DNA of 64,000 nucleotides, from NCBI RefSeq assembly GCF_030403505.1, contig NZ_JAUEMJ010000002.1, positions 310,001 through 374,000 of the forward strand. Direction: 5' to 3'. The notes under the pieces were generated by a model that was given only the letters and a program-made list of their open reading frames with translations, did no database searches and was not told where the DNA came from. The DNA comes from Glycomyces tritici (GTDB taxonomy: Bacteria; Actinomycetota; Actinomycetes; Mycobacteriales; Micromonosporaceae). A program made the position numbers and the translations under genes. Below, piece by piece: positions 32,265 to 41,056 of this stretch; the stretch's first letter is position 1; each line of letters starts with the position of its first letter.

Positions 32265-34256
32265 TCACCCTTCGCGAATCACCGCGCACTCACCGGGTTT
32301 GAGGGAGAGCATCGGCGCCCATGCCTTGCCGGTGAGGAGGTTGCGGCCGGTGGCCGGGACCTTGGCGGGGTCCTTGCCGTGGTTGATCGCGAAGACGTAG
32401 CCGCGGCCGTCCTCATGGGAGCGCCGGACCAGTTCGAGGTCGGCGGGGGCCCCGGGGAAGTCGGGTGCGACGCCGACGCGGTCGAAGAACGGGTCGAGCT
32501 CGGTGAGGCGGGTCGCGAGGTACCAGACCTCGCCGCGGCCGAGCTTGCGGCGGAAGACGGCCCCGGTCTCCGGGTAGCCCTTGAAGGAGGCGATCGTCTC
32601 GGCGTCCACCGCGTGGGCGACCTCCGACCAGGTCTCGCCGACCCAGCCGTTGTCCAGGTCCGCGGTCTCGCCCTCCCAGATCGGGCGGAACTCCTCGACG
32701 CGGACGCCCATGAGGTCCCCCAGCGCTCCGGGGAGGCCGGGGTGGACGCGGTCGTTGCCGTCCACGATGCCCGAGTACGGGCCGACGACGAGGGTGCCGC
32801 CGCCTTCGACGTACGCGCGGAGGTTCGCGTCGTCCTCGAGAAGGTACAGGTGCGGTGCGAAGACGTACTCGTAGCCGCTGAGGTCCCATGCGGGGTTCGC
32901 GAGGTCGGTGGTGACGCCGCGCCGCCAGAGCGCCGCGTGCCAGCGCCGCAGTTCGGGGTAGGTGTCCATGTCGGCGGACGGCTGGCCGGGGGTCTTGGCG
33001 GCCCAGACCGAGTTGAAGTCGAGGAGGATCGCGGCGCGTGCGTCGACGGTGGAGCCCTTGACCTCGGCGAGGTCCTTGAGCCAGGCGCCGAGTTGCTTGA
33101 CCTCGCGGAAGACCCTGGAGTCGGCGCCGGCGTGGGGCACCATCGCGGCGTGGTAGCGCTCGGTGCCGTAGCGGGAGGCCCGCCACTGGAAGAACATGGC
33201 GCCTTCGGAGCCGCGGGCGACGTAGGAGAGCGAGTGGCGGACGAGGTCCCCGGGCCGCTTGGCGAAGCCGCCGCGGCGCCAGGCCGAGGAGTTCGTGGAC
33301 TGCTCCATGAGGAGCCAGGGGCTGCCGGCGGCGAGGCCGCGGGAGGCGTCGGCGCCGAAGGCGGCCTGGATCGACCACGGGATGCCGTCGGCCTGTTCGG
33401 GGATGAGGTAGTGGTCGGTGGCGATGAGGCGGTTCGGTCCGGTCGTGTGCTCGCCCCAGCGGTGGTAGTCGAGGCCGTTGAAGTTGCCGGTGACCATGAG
33501 GTTCGTCGTGATGGGCTTGTCGGAGCCGTGCCGCTCGATCGCGTCGGCCTCGGCGCGGAAGAGCTTGAGGAGCGCGTCGGAGCAGAACCGCTGCCAGTCG
33601 AGGACCTGGCCGGGATTCGGGGTTTCGGCGCTGGCGCGCGGCGGCATGACCTGGGGCCAGTCGGTGAAGGTCTGGGACCAGAAGGTAGTGCCCCAGGCGC
33701 TGTTGAGGCCGTCGAGGTCGCCGTAGCGCTCCCGGAGCCAGTCGCGGAACGCGGCGGCGGAGTCGTCGCAGTAGCAGGAGCGATAGTACTCGTTGCCGAC
33801 ATGCCACATGGCGAGTGCGGGGTGGTTCGCGTAGCGTTCGGCCAGTTTCGCGGCCATCTCGACGACGGCGGCCTGGTAGGCGGGCGCGTTCGGGCAGTAT
33901 TCGGCGCGGGCGCCGTAGTTGAGCCTGACGCCTTCGGCGTTGACCGGGAGGGTCTCGGGGTGGGCCTGGGAGAACCACGGGGGCGGTGAGGCGGTCGAGG
34001 TGGCCAGGTCGGCTTTGATCCCGCCCGCCGCGAGGAGGTCCATGATGGCGTCGAGCCGTTCGAAGTCCCATTCGCCCGGGCCGGGGTTGATGCCGGCCCA
34101 GGAGAAGACGTTGACGGTGGCCACGTTGACGCCGGCCTCCCGCATGAGGCGGACGTCCTCGTCCCAGACCTCCCTCGGCCACTGCTCGGGGTTGTAGTCG
34201 CCGCCGTAGGCGAGGCCGGGGATCGTGGGGATGATGTCCGTGTTCCGTTGTGCCAC
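32265..34256 (-). CDS. GH42 beta-galactosidase
   Basis: About 663 residues, cytoplasmic (no signal peptide). YGGDYNPEQWP near the start, acid/base Glu156 in WHVGNEYY and nucleophile Glu318 in LLMEQSTNSSAW fit GH42. A four-cysteine zinc site (CPNA, RSCYCDD) is partly visible. It releases galactose (or arabinose) from oligosaccharides. GTG 34256 is preferred, with GAAGGA upstream. An AGCGCT-centred, LacI-type operator-like sequence lies about 50 bases upstream. Confidence 0.94.
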   Translation of the reverse strand: MAQRNTDIIPTIPGLAYGGDYNPEQWPREVWDEDVRLMREAGVNVATVNVFSWAGINPGPGEWDFERLDAIMDLLAAGGIKADLATSTASPPPWFSQAHPETLPVNAEGVRLNYGARAEYCPNAPAYQAAVVEMAAKLAERYANHPALAMWHVGNEYYRSCYCDDSAAAFRDWLRERYGDLDGLNSAWGTTFWSQTFTDWPQVMPPRASAETPNPGQVLDWQRFCSDALLKLFRAEADAIERHGSDKPITTNLMVTGNFNGLDYHRWGEHTTGPNRLIATDHYLIPEQADGIPWSIQAAFGADASRGLAAGSPWLLMEQSTNSSAWRRGGFAKRPGDLVRHSLSYVARGSEGAMFFQWRASRYGTERYHAAMVPHAGADSRVFREVKQLGAWLKDLAEVKGSTVDARAAILLDFNSVWAAKTPGQPSADMDTYPELRRWHAALWRRGVTTDLANPAWDLSGYEYVFAPHLYLLEDDANLRAYVEGGGTLVVGPYSGIVDGNDRVHPGLPGALGDLMGVRVEEFRPIWEGETADLDNGWVGETWSEVAHAVDAETIASFKGYPETGAVFRRKLGRGEVWYLATRLTELDPFFDRVGVAPDFPGAPADLELVRRSHEDGRGYVFAINHGKDPAKVPATGRNLLTGKAWAPMLSLKPGECAVIREG

Positions 34257-34305
34257 AAGTGGTCCTTCGGGTTTTGCCGCAGCGGGGAAGGTTGTCCGCA
34301 CCGGG

Positions 34306-34323
34306 GTGACAGCGCTTTCCAAA
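34306..34323. promoter_or_regulatory. LacI-type operator-like element upstream of GH42
   Basis: GTGACAGCGCTTTCCAAA has the AGCGCT core and one good TTTCC half of the GGAAAGCGCTTTCC type used by LacI-family sugar repressors. The left half is degenerate. Confidence 0.4.
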
Positions 34324-34388
34324 CGGTCTGAAGGATTCTGCCGCCACCGCGCACCGCAAGTCAAGGGCTGCGGGCGGGGAATGTCGGG

Positions 34389-34895
34389 TTACAGCCGCTC
34401 GCGGTGGGCCGGCATGCCGCGCTTGTACGCGTCCCAGAGGCTGCGCATCACGAAGATCTTCTCGTCGAGCTCGTCGTCGGTGGAGAGCACGCGGCCCGAG
34501 TACGGGGCCTGGAGCCGCCACGGCTTCTGCTCGGGGTCGAGGAGGTACACGACCGGCACGGTGCGGCTCGCGCGCCTCTCGGCCCGGATGTCGGCGATGT
34601 CCGTCCAGGCCGCATAGCGCTCGGTGTACTTCTGGGACGCAACGGCTTTGAGCGGGTGGATGCCGCGCTCGTCGAGCACCACCCCGCGGCCGCGCGCCCC
34701 CGCGTAGGCGGCCCCGAGGGCGACGCCGATCGCGAAGAGGAACAGCGCGAGCAGCAGGTAGCGGTACCAGTGCCCGACGGCGAGCATGTACGCGACGGCC
34801 GGGACGAGGGCGGCGAACAGCGAGAGGCCGGAGAGGAACAGCGCCCGACCGAGCACCTGGCGCGTCGTCGGACGGAATGTGATCTTGACGGCCAC
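34389..34895 (-). CDS. Membrane protein with PH-like domain
   Basis: About 168 residues: two transmembrane helices (about 17-60) and a C-terminal beta domain with VLDERGIHPLKAVASQKYTERYAAW, the pattern of bacterial PH (bPH) domains. GTG 34895 is preferred after GGTGGGGG; GTG 34907 is also possible. It is divergent from another protein of the same architecture. The function is unknown. Confidence 0.65.
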   Translation of the reverse strand: MAVKITFRPTTRQVLGRALFLSGLSLFAALVPAVAYMLAVGHWYRYLLLALFLFAIGVALGAAYAGARGRGVVLDERGIHPLKAVASQKYTERYAAWTDIADIRAERRASRTVPVVYLLDPEQKPWRLQAPYSGRVLSTDDELDEKIFVMRSLWDAYKRGMPAHRERL

Positions 34896-35031
34896 GTTCA
34901 CCCCCACCAGGCTTGTGCCGCTGCTGTACAGCTGATCGTGCCACGTTCCGCGGGCACGTCAAGCGACAATCCGACAGAAACCGGACCGGCCACTTTGCGT
35001 CCCCCGCGCCCGGGTGTGTCAGGCTGGTGCC

Positions 35032-35487
35032 ATGACGAGTTCCGATGCCTCCACCGGACCGATCCTCGGCGGCCCGCGCGGCAGCCGCAGGCTGCGGATC
35101 CGCCGCCCGGCGGCGGTCACCGGCGCGGCCTTCGTCGCCTGGCTGACGGTGCTGCCGCTCTCCGTGTCGCTCATCGTCGAACGGCCGTTCCTGGGCGCGT
35201 TCTCGGCGGTGGCGGGCCTCGCGCTCATGCTCGTGCCGGTCGCGGTCTCCCTGTGGGCCTGGCGCTCGGGGATCGACGTCACCCGCGAGGGCATCGCGAT
35301 CCGCGGTCTCTTCAGCAGCCGCACGATCGCCTGGAAGCACATCGACGGGTTCGCCCACGGCCATGAGGGCGTGGCGGCCATATTGGACGATCAGTCCCAG
35401 GTCCGCCTCCACCCGCTCAAGCCCGAGAACCTGCCCCAGGTGCTCGCCATCGGCGGCCAGGACCTGCGGACGGGCGATGAGGGCTAG
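35032..35487 (+). CDS. Membrane protein with PH-like domain
   Basis: About 151 residues: two helices (about 30-75) then a beta domain (SGIDVTREGIAIRGLFSSRTIAW) like the small actinobacterial PH-domain membrane proteins. Its stop overlaps the stop of the convergent dehydrogenase (35484). Paralogous in layout to the divergent gene at 34389. Confidence 0.7.
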   Translation: MTSSDASTGPILGGPRGSRRLRIRRPAAVTGAAFVAWLTVLPLSVSLIVERPFLGAFSAVAGLALMLVPVAVSLWAWRSGIDVTREGIAIRGLFSSRTIAWKHIDGFAHGHEGVAAILDDQSQVRLHPLKPENLPQVLAIGGQDLRTGDEG

Positions 35488-36401
35488 TACCCGTCGCTGA
35501 CCACGTTCTCCAGCGGCTCCCCCGCCGCGAACCGGCGGATCTGCGGGCCGATGGGCGCGTAGGCGCGGTCCAGGGTGCCGTCCACTGAAGCGCCGGCGTG
35601 CGGGGTGATGAGCGCGCCTTCGAGGTCCCACAGCGGGTGGTCCGCCGGGAGCGGCTCGGGGTCGACCACGTCGACGGCGCAGCGCAGCCGCCCGGACGCG
35701 ACCTCCGCGACCAGAGCGTCCGTATCCACGATCGGGCCGCGCGCGGCGTTGACCAGGAGCGCGCCGTCCTTCATGCGGGACAGGAACTTCGCGTCCACGA
35801 GGCCGCGCGTGGCGTCGGTGAGCGGCAGGATCAGGATCACCACGTCGAACTCGGGCAGCAGCGTCTCGACCGCATCGATCGGGTGCACGCCCGGGCGTCC
35901 GCGCCGGGCCACCTTCTCGACCTCGACGCCGAGGACGGTGAGCACCTCGGCGACCTTCTCGCCGATGTCGCCCGCGCCCACGACGAGGGCGCGCTTGCCC
36001 ACGACGGTGGTGGTCCACTCGACCTTCCACTCGTGGCGGGTCTGCTTGCGCGCGAACACGTCGAAGCCGCGCATGGAGGCGATGACCGCGCCGACGGTCC
36101 ACTCGGCGGTCACGCCGGTGTGCACGCCGCGGGCGTCGCAGAGCAGCACCCCGGGCGGCACGGCCGGCACCCATACCTCGGCCCCGGCGCTCAGGAGCTG
36201 GATCGCCTTGAGCGAGGCCATGTCCCGCAGCGGGGTCGTGACCTTCGACTGGGCCAGGAACGGCGGGACCCAGAAGTCGAGCGTCGCCGGATCGGAGGGG
36301 TAGTCGCCGCGCCCGTCGTAGACCTCGACCTCGACGCCTTCGGGAAGCGGGCCGAGCAGCGCGCGGCCCTCCTCGTGTGCGATCCAAACCTTCACGGCCA
36401 C
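35484..36401 (-). CDS. D-isomer-specific 2-hydroxyacid dehydrogenase
   Basis: It has 305 residues. The NAD-binding loop is VVGAGDIGEKVA, and the catalytic Arg (NAARGPIVD), Glu (VVDPEPLP) and His (ITPHAGASV) are all present. The VVGAGDIG loop departs slightly from the usual G-x-G-x2-G but is standard for one subgroup, which includes phosphoglycerate and glyoxylate/hydroxypyruvate reductases. GTG 36401 has GGAGG 7 bases upstream. A perfect 12-bp palindrome lies 28 bases before the start. Confidence 0.9.
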   Translation of the reverse strand: MAVKVWIAHEEGRALLGPLPEGVEVEVYDGRGDYPSDPATLDFWVPPFLAQSKVTTPLRDMASLKAIQLLSAGAEVWVPAVPPGVLLCDARGVHTGVTAEWTVGAVIASMRGFDVFARKQTRHEWKVEWTTTVVGKRALVVGAGDIGEKVAEVLTVLGVEVEKVARRGRPGVHPIDAVETLLPEFDVVILILPLTDATRGLVDAKFLSRMKDGALLVNAARGPIVDTDALVAEVASGRLRCAVDVVDPEPLPADHPLWDLEGALITPHAGASVDGTLDRAYAPIGPQIRRFAAGEPLENVVSDGY

Positions 36402-36428
36402 AGCCTATCCTCCCGGTCGACCGCCGTA

Positions 36429-36440
36429 ATCCTATAGGAT
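36429..36440. promoter_or_regulatory. Perfect palindrome ATCCTATAGGAT
   Basis: It overlaps a TATAGG -10-like box of the minus-strand dehydrogenase promoter and lies in the 144-base divergent region shared with the sugar dehydrogenase gene. Possible operator. Confidence 0.4.
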
Positions 36441-36545
36441 CTCGCATTCACGTCGAAAGCGGTTAGCCGCGTCCGAATCGGGGAACCGTGGGGCGTGGAA
36501 AACAGCGCCGCCGCCCCGTCGGCACCGACCTATACTCTTGGGGCC

Positions 36546-37697
36546 ATGCGCAGGTTGCTCTCGGCCGCGGCGGCCACAGCCGCCGCACTCACGCTCGCCT
36601 CATGCTCCTTCGGCGAGCCGCCCGAGCCCGAGTCCGGCGAACCCCCGAACCTCCCCACCCCCAGCGGCGAACCCCAGGAGCAGACCTCGTTCATGGACGT
36701 CGTCGCCGAAGACCTCGAAGCCCCCTGGGGCCTCGACTTCCTCCCCGACGGCACCGCGATCGTCGGCGAGCGCGCGACCGGACGCCTCCTCACCATCCCC
36801 CTCGCCGAGGACGGCACCGCCGGCGAACCCCAGGAGCTCCGCACCGTCGACATCGCCGACCTCGGCGAAGGCGGCCTCCTCGGACTCGCCGTCTCCCCCG
36901 AGTACGACACCGACTCCACGGTGTACGCGTACTACACGACCGCCGCCGACAACCGCATCGCCAAGATCGACACGAGCACCGACGCCGCACCCGAACCGAT
37001 CCTCACCGGCATCCCCACCGGGCCCGACTACAACGGCGGCGCCCTCGAGTTCGGCCCCGACGGCTTCCTCTACGCCGCCACCGGCGACGGCGGCGACGGC
37101 TACAACGCGCAGGACCCGGAGTCCCTGGGCGGCAAGATCCTCCGCATCACCCCCGAAGGCGAGCCCGCCCCCGGCAACCCCGACCCCGGCTCCCCCGTCT
37201 TCACCCTCGGCCACCGCAACATCGAAGGGCTCGCCTGGAACAGCGACGGCCGGCTCTACGCCACCGAGGTCGGCCTGGAGGCGGCCGACGAGGTCAACCT
37301 CATCGAACCGGGCGGCAACTACGGCTGGCCCCACTTCGAGGGCGCCGCCGCCGAGGACGCCTACACCGACCCCGTCCTCACCTGGGAGCCCTTCGAGGCC
37401 GCGTGCGCCGGCGCGGTCTTCCTCGAGGACACCCTCGTCACCGCCTGCCTTCGCGGCCAGCGCCTCTGGACCGTCCGGTTCGACACCGACGGAGCGCCCG
37501 CGGCCGAGCCGCAAGCCACCGCGGTCAACGAGTTCGGTCGGCTACGATCGGTCACCATGGGCCCCGACGGCATGCTCTGGGTGACCACCTCGAACCGCGA
37601 CGGCCAATGCACCGAAGAGCGCGGCTGCACCCCGCACGAGACCGACGACCGGATCATCCGGTTCGCCACCGGCTACGCGGCCCAGGGCAGGGTCTGA
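36546..37697 (+). CDS. Lipoprotein PQQ-type glucose/sorbosone dehydrogenase
   Basis: About 383 residues. The lipoprotein signal peptide ends in the lipobox LASCS (Cys near residue 21). The body is a six-bladed propeller with APWGLDFLPDG, EGGLLGLAVSPEYDTD, YNGGALEFGPDGFLYAATGDGG and GHRNIEGLAW, the signature of GSDH-family, quinone-dependent sugar dehydrogenases. ATG 36546 follows a TATACT box by only about 10 bases, so the 5' leader is very short. It may oxidise sugars at the cell surface. Confidence 0.9.
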   Translation: MRRLLSAAAATAAALTLASCSFGEPPEPESGEPPNLPTPSGEPQEQTSFMDVVAEDLEAPWGLDFLPDGTAIVGERATGRLLTIPLAEDGTAGEPQELRTVDIADLGEGGLLGLAVSPEYDTDSTVYAYYTTAADNRIAKIDTSTDAAPEPILTGIPTGPDYNGGALEFGPDGFLYAATGDGGDGYNAQDPESLGGKILRITPEGEPAPGNPDPGSPVFTLGHRNIEGLAWNSDGRLYATEVGLEAADEVNLIEPGGNYGWPHFEGAAAEDAYTDPVLTWEPFEAACAGAVFLEDTLVTACLRGQRLWTVRFDTDGAPAAEPQATAVNEFGRLRSVTMGPDGMLWVTTSNRDGQCTEERGCTPHETDDRIIRFATGYAAQGRV

Positions 37698-37738
37698 GCC
37701 GCATGACACCCGAACCAGCCGCGCGAGAAAGGCACTAG

Positions 37739-39316
37739 ATGAACGACCGGCTCGCCGCCGCACTGCACCGCACCGAGGACGCCTTCCGATCCGCCGGGAG
37801 GCGCGTGAAGTCCTTGTGGGGCAGATCGAGAGCGGGCTGGTCGCGGCTGCGGCGCTCCGGCCGGGCGAGGCGGTTCGCCGTCATCGCCGCCATCCTGTTC
37901 GTGGGCACCGGCGCCGCCGCCGGCGGCCTCGCGCTCGTGGGCGGCACCAAGGCCGACATCGGGCCCTTCGACACGACCGTGTCGCTCCACCCGGACCTCT
38001 CCGGCGAGACCGTGGTGACCATCCCTCCGCTCGGCGACGTCATCTTCGACAGCCACGACGGCCCCGTGGGCCTCAACCTCAGCCTCGACTCGGTCGACCC
38101 GAACGAGGCGCAGGACATCATCAACACCCCCGGCGGCGTCACCAGCGCCTCCAAGAGCCTCGCCTCCGACGTCACCGACGCCGTGGTGCGGGTCGTCGTC
38201 GAGGCCCTGGCGATCGTCACCCTGTGCGGGCTGCTCGTGGGCGCACTGGCGTTCCGCACGATGCGGCGCGCGCTGCTCACCGGCGTCACCTCGCTCGCGG
38301 TCACGGCCGCGCTCATGGGGTACGCCGCCACGACACTGCGCACCGAGTCGATCTCGCAGCCGCGCTACGAGGGCCTGCTCGCCTACGCGCCCAGCGTGGT
38401 CGGCAACGCCGAGGACATCGCCGTGAACTACGAGGAGTACGTGGCGAACCTGCAGAAGTTCGTCACGAACATCTCGGAGTTCTACGCGCTGGCGATGGAC
38501 ATGCCGCAGCTGGGCATCCAGGACGACTCGATCCGGGTCCTGCACGTCTCCGACATCCACCTGAACCCCTCGGCCTGGCACCTCATGGAGTCGGTCGTCG
38601 ACCAGTTCGACATCAACGCGGTGGCCGACACCGGCGACATGAACGACTGGGGCTCGGAGCAGGAGGCCGAGATCTTCTCGCAGGGGGTGGAGCAGATCAA
38701 CGTGCCGTACGTGTTCGTGAAGGGCAACCACGACTCGGTGACGACGGTGGCGGCGCTCTCGGCCTACGACAACGTGATCGTGCTCGACGGCGAGGTGCAG
38801 GAGATCGAGGGCCTGCGGTTCGGCGGGGTCGCCGACCCGCGGTTCACGCCGGACAAGGGCGCGCAGCCGTCGAGCGAGTACGCGCAGCAGATGCTCACCG
38901 CGTCCGGGGAGCGGCTGGCGCAGGAGATCACCGCCGCGGGCGGTGCCGATCTGGCGATGGTGCACGAGCCGCCGATGGCGGACCCGCTCGCGGGCGTGGT
39001 GCCGCTGGTGCTGGCCGGGCACACGCACGAGCGGGCGGTGCACGACCTCGGCGACGGCACGACGCTCATGGTCGAGGGCTCGACGGGTGCGGCCGGGCTG
39101 CGGAACTTCCAGTCCGACGACCCGATGCGCATGGAGATGGACGTCCTCTACTTCGACCCGGTCACGAAGGCGCTCACCGCATACGACTCGATCTCGGTCG
39201 GATCGGGCACCGAGACGGACGTGACCCTCGACCGGACGGTGATCCCGACCGAGGACCAGGTCAACGAGGCCGAGATACAGGGCAGTACGGAACCGGCTGC
39301 GCCGCAGCGGGACTGA
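37739..39316 (+). CDS. Membrane-anchored metallophosphoesterase
   Basis: It has 525 residues. Helices at about 46-68 and 165-200 bracket an extracellular region (about 70-160); the C-terminal catalytic domain has VLHVSDIHLNP, ADTGDMNDWG, KGNHDS and LAGHTHERA, the complete calcineurin-type motif set. ATG 37739 with GAAAGG upstream. It lies 41 bases after the sugar dehydrogenase stop on the same strand. The substrate is unknown. Confidence 0.88.
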   Translation: MNDRLAAALHRTEDAFRSAGRRVKSLWGRSRAGWSRLRRSGRARRFAVIAAILFVGTGAAAGGLALVGGTKADIGPFDTTVSLHPDLSGETVVTIPPLGDVIFDSHDGPVGLNLSLDSVDPNEAQDIINTPGGVTSASKSLASDVTDAVVRVVVEALAIVTLCGLLVGALAFRTMRRALLTGVTSLAVTAALMGYAATTLRTESISQPRYEGLLAYAPSVVGNAEDIAVNYEEYVANLQKFVTNISEFYALAMDMPQLGIQDDSIRVLHVSDIHLNPSAWHLMESVVDQFDINAVADTGDMNDWGSEQEAEIFSQGVEQINVPYVFVKGNHDSVTTVAALSAYDNVIVLDGEVQEIEGLRFGGVADPRFTPDKGAQPSSEYAQQMLTASGERLAQEITAAGGADLAMVHEPPMADPLAGVVPLVLAGHTHERAVHDLGDGTTLMVEGSTGAAGLRNFQSDDPMRMEMDVLYFDPVTKALTAYDSISVGSGTETDVTLDRTVIPTEDQVNEAEIQGSTEPAAPQRD

Positions 39317-39328
39317 ACAGACCGAAGA

Positions 39329-39349
39329 CCCAGAAGCTCGGCTTCTGGG
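39329..39349. terminator. Terminator between the phosphoesterase and mgtE
   Basis: Perfect 9-bp stem CCCAGAAGC / GCTTCTGGG with a TCG loop, followed by CCTTTCG. Convergent genes on both sides. Confidence 0.75.
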
Positions 39350-39366
39350 CCTTTCGCTTGGCGCTG

Positions 39367-40713
39367 TCAGCCGGTGAGCGCGGGGCCGAGGACCAGCGCG
39401 GCGACCGAGAAGTAGATGAGCAGGCCGGTCGCGTCGCACAGGGTCGAGACCATCGGGGCCGACACGAGGGCCGGGTCGATGCCCACCTTCTTCGCCAGCA
39501 GCGGCAGCAGCGAGCCGACGAACGTCGACCAGGTGCAGATGACCAGGAGTGTCACCGCGATGATGAGCCCGATGTCCCAGCCGTAGACGAAGCCGACCAC
39601 CGGTCCGCCGACGACCGCGAGCATGGCGCCGAGCAGGAACCCCACCCGCGATTCGCGCCAGGTGATCCTGAAGGCGTCCGAGAAGCGGACCTCGCCGACG
39701 GCCATGGCGCGGATGATCGTCACCGACGCCTGCGAACCGGAGTTGCCGCCGGTGCCGGTGAGCAGCGAGATGAACACCGCCAGGACGGTGACGTTCGCCA
39801 GGTAGGTCTCGTAGTAGTTGAGGACCGTGACGGTGAGGGACGCCGAGACGGCCAGGATGAGCAGCCACACGGCGCGCTTGCGCGCCAGCATGAACACGCC
39901 GGCCGAGAGGTAGGGCCGTTCGAGCGGTTCGGCGGCACCGGCGCGGGCGGCGTCCTCGGTGTCCTCGGCTTCGAGGATCTCCATGGCGTCGTCCCAGGTG
40001 ATGAGGCCGACGAGCCGGTCCTCGTGGTCGACCACCGAGAGCGCGATGAGGTTGGCCTCCTGAATGAGTCGGGCGGCCTCTTCCTGGTCGGTGTCGGTGG
40101 AGACCTGGTAGTGCTCGTCCGCGATGAGGTCGCTGACGGGCAGGTCGGGGTCGGCGCTCACGAGGTCGGCGAGCGTGACGGTGCCGAGGAGCTTGCGGTG
40201 CCCGTCGGTCACCGGCAGGACGTCGATGTTCCGGGGCCGTTCGCGCAGGTGCCGGATGCGCTCGATCGCGGCCGCGGCGGACATCGAGGCGCGCAGCGAC
40301 ACGTAGTCGGGGGTCATGATGCGCCCGGCGGATTCGGGTTCGTACCCGAGCAGCTGCGCGGTGATCCGCCGGTCGGCGGCGTTCAGCTGGGACTGGAACC
40401 GGGTGGCGACCTTGGCGGGCATCTCGTCGAAGAGCTTGGCCCGGTCGTCGGCCTCCATCGAGTCGAGCAGTTCGCGGACCGTGTCGGTCTTGAGCCCGTC
40501 GATGAGTTCCTGCTGGTGGACGGTGTCGAGCTCTTCGAAGACGGCGAGGGCGCGGTCTTTGGGGAGGAGCCGGAACCGGAGGGCCTGTTCGGCCAGGTCC
40601 ATGCGGGGCAGCTCTTCGGCGAGCACGACGGTCGAGGTGTCGGCGAGTTCCAGGCGGAGCGCCGCGAGCTCGTCTACCGCCGCGGGCGAAATGGGCTGGA
40701 TGACTTGAGCCAT
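39367..40713 (-). CDS. mgtE: Magnesium transporter MgtE
   Basis: It has 448 residues: N-terminal MgtE domain (about 1-125), tandem CBS domains (about 130-250; SAGRIMTPDYVSLRASMS and LIADEHYQVSTD) and a five-helix membrane domain (about 280-448) with GTGGNSGSQASVTIIRA, the pore-lining signature. The cytosolic part gates the channel when Mg is high. ATG 40713 has GGAGG 7 bases upstream. The roughly 170-base 5' leader encodes a small peptide (40786-40884) and a hairpin, suggesting Mg-dependent control. Confidence 0.96.
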   Translation of the reverse strand: MAQVIQPISPAAVDELAALRLELADTSTVVLAEELPRMDLAEQALRFRLLPKDRALAVFEELDTVHQQELIDGLKTDTVRELLDSMEADDRAKLFDEMPAKVATRFQSQLNAADRRITAQLLGYEPESAGRIMTPDYVSLRASMSAAAAIERIRHLRERPRNIDVLPVTDGHRKLLGTVTLADLVSADPDLPVSDLIADEHYQVSTDTDQEEAARLIQEANLIALSVVDHEDRLVGLITWDDAMEILEAEDTEDAARAGAAEPLERPYLSAGVFMLARKRAVWLLILAVSASLTVTVLNYYETYLANVTVLAVFISLLTGTGGNSGSQASVTIIRAMAVGEVRFSDAFRITWRESRVGFLLGAMLAVVGGPVVGFVYGWDIGLIIAVTLLVICTWSTFVGSLLPLLAKKVGIDPALVSAPMVSTLCDATGLLIYFSVAALVLGPALTG

Positions 40714-40752
40714 GGCAGCCACCTCCATTACATGAGGAAAGGGCCGTGCCCC

Positions 40753-40787
40753 GACCTCACGCAGCGGCGGTACTTTCGCCGCAGGTC
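40753..40787 (-). promoter_or_regulatory. Hairpin overlapping the leader-peptide stop, upstream of mgtE
   Basis: On the minus strand GACCT-GCGGCG pairs with CGCCGC and AGGTC around a 7-base loop, with an internal bulge. The leader stop codon TGA lies at its 5' edge. A short GGGC-ACG-GCCC-TTT hairpin follows. Candidate attenuator. Confidence 0.45.
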
Positions 40788-40884
40788 AGGCTGCCCGCTT
40801 CACTGTAAGAAGACGCGGAGCACGGTAAAGGGAAAATGGGAAGAACGCGTCGGTATCTCGACTAGATCCGGGGTCGTCGCCCAT
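40786..40884 (-). CDS. Candidate leader peptide of mgtE
   Basis: A 32-codon ORF with a strong ribosome-binding site (GGAGGAGGTG, 6 bases before the ATG). The peptide starts acidic with proline (MGDDPGSSRDTD) and ends basic (RAPRLLTVKRAA). That order resembles the MgtL leader of Enterobacteria (acidic/Pro, then basic), in which ribosomes destabilise at low magnesium. The stop lies at the foot of a hairpin. A translated leader for Mg sensing is the simplest reading; conservation is not tested. Confidence 0.5.
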   Translation of the reverse strand: MGDDPGSSRDTDAFFPFSLYRAPRLLTVKRAA

Positions 40885-41016
40885 GGCCCTCACCTCCTCC
40901 GGTCGCGGGTGAGCCTTGCGCGGTCAAGGGTAGCAATGTTCTGTGAACAACATCGCTTACTGGGGTGCCCAAAGACTCGCGGCTCACACCGGCATTGAAC
41001 GGACAGTGAACGCAAA

Positions 41017-41040
41017 AGGGCCGGACGTGGGTCCGGCCCT
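41017..41040 (-). terminator. Terminator of gatCAB
   Basis: Perfect 10-bp stem AGGGCCGGAC / GTCCGGCCCT with a GTGG loop and TTTTGCG following on the minus strand, 16 bases after the gatB stop. Confidence 0.8.
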
Positions 41041-41056
41041 CCTTGCTCGCGTGGTC

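Noticed and set aside
32413..36447. A 1344-residue minus-strand open frame over GH42 and the dehydrogenase
   Set aside because: Overlaps the in-frame GH42, PH-like and dehydrogenase genes; it is Arg/Pro-rich shadow with no family match.
40714..40935. M-box (ykoK) magnesium riboswitch before mgtE
   Set aside because: No M-box motifs were recognised; the region has a leader ORF and hairpin instead.
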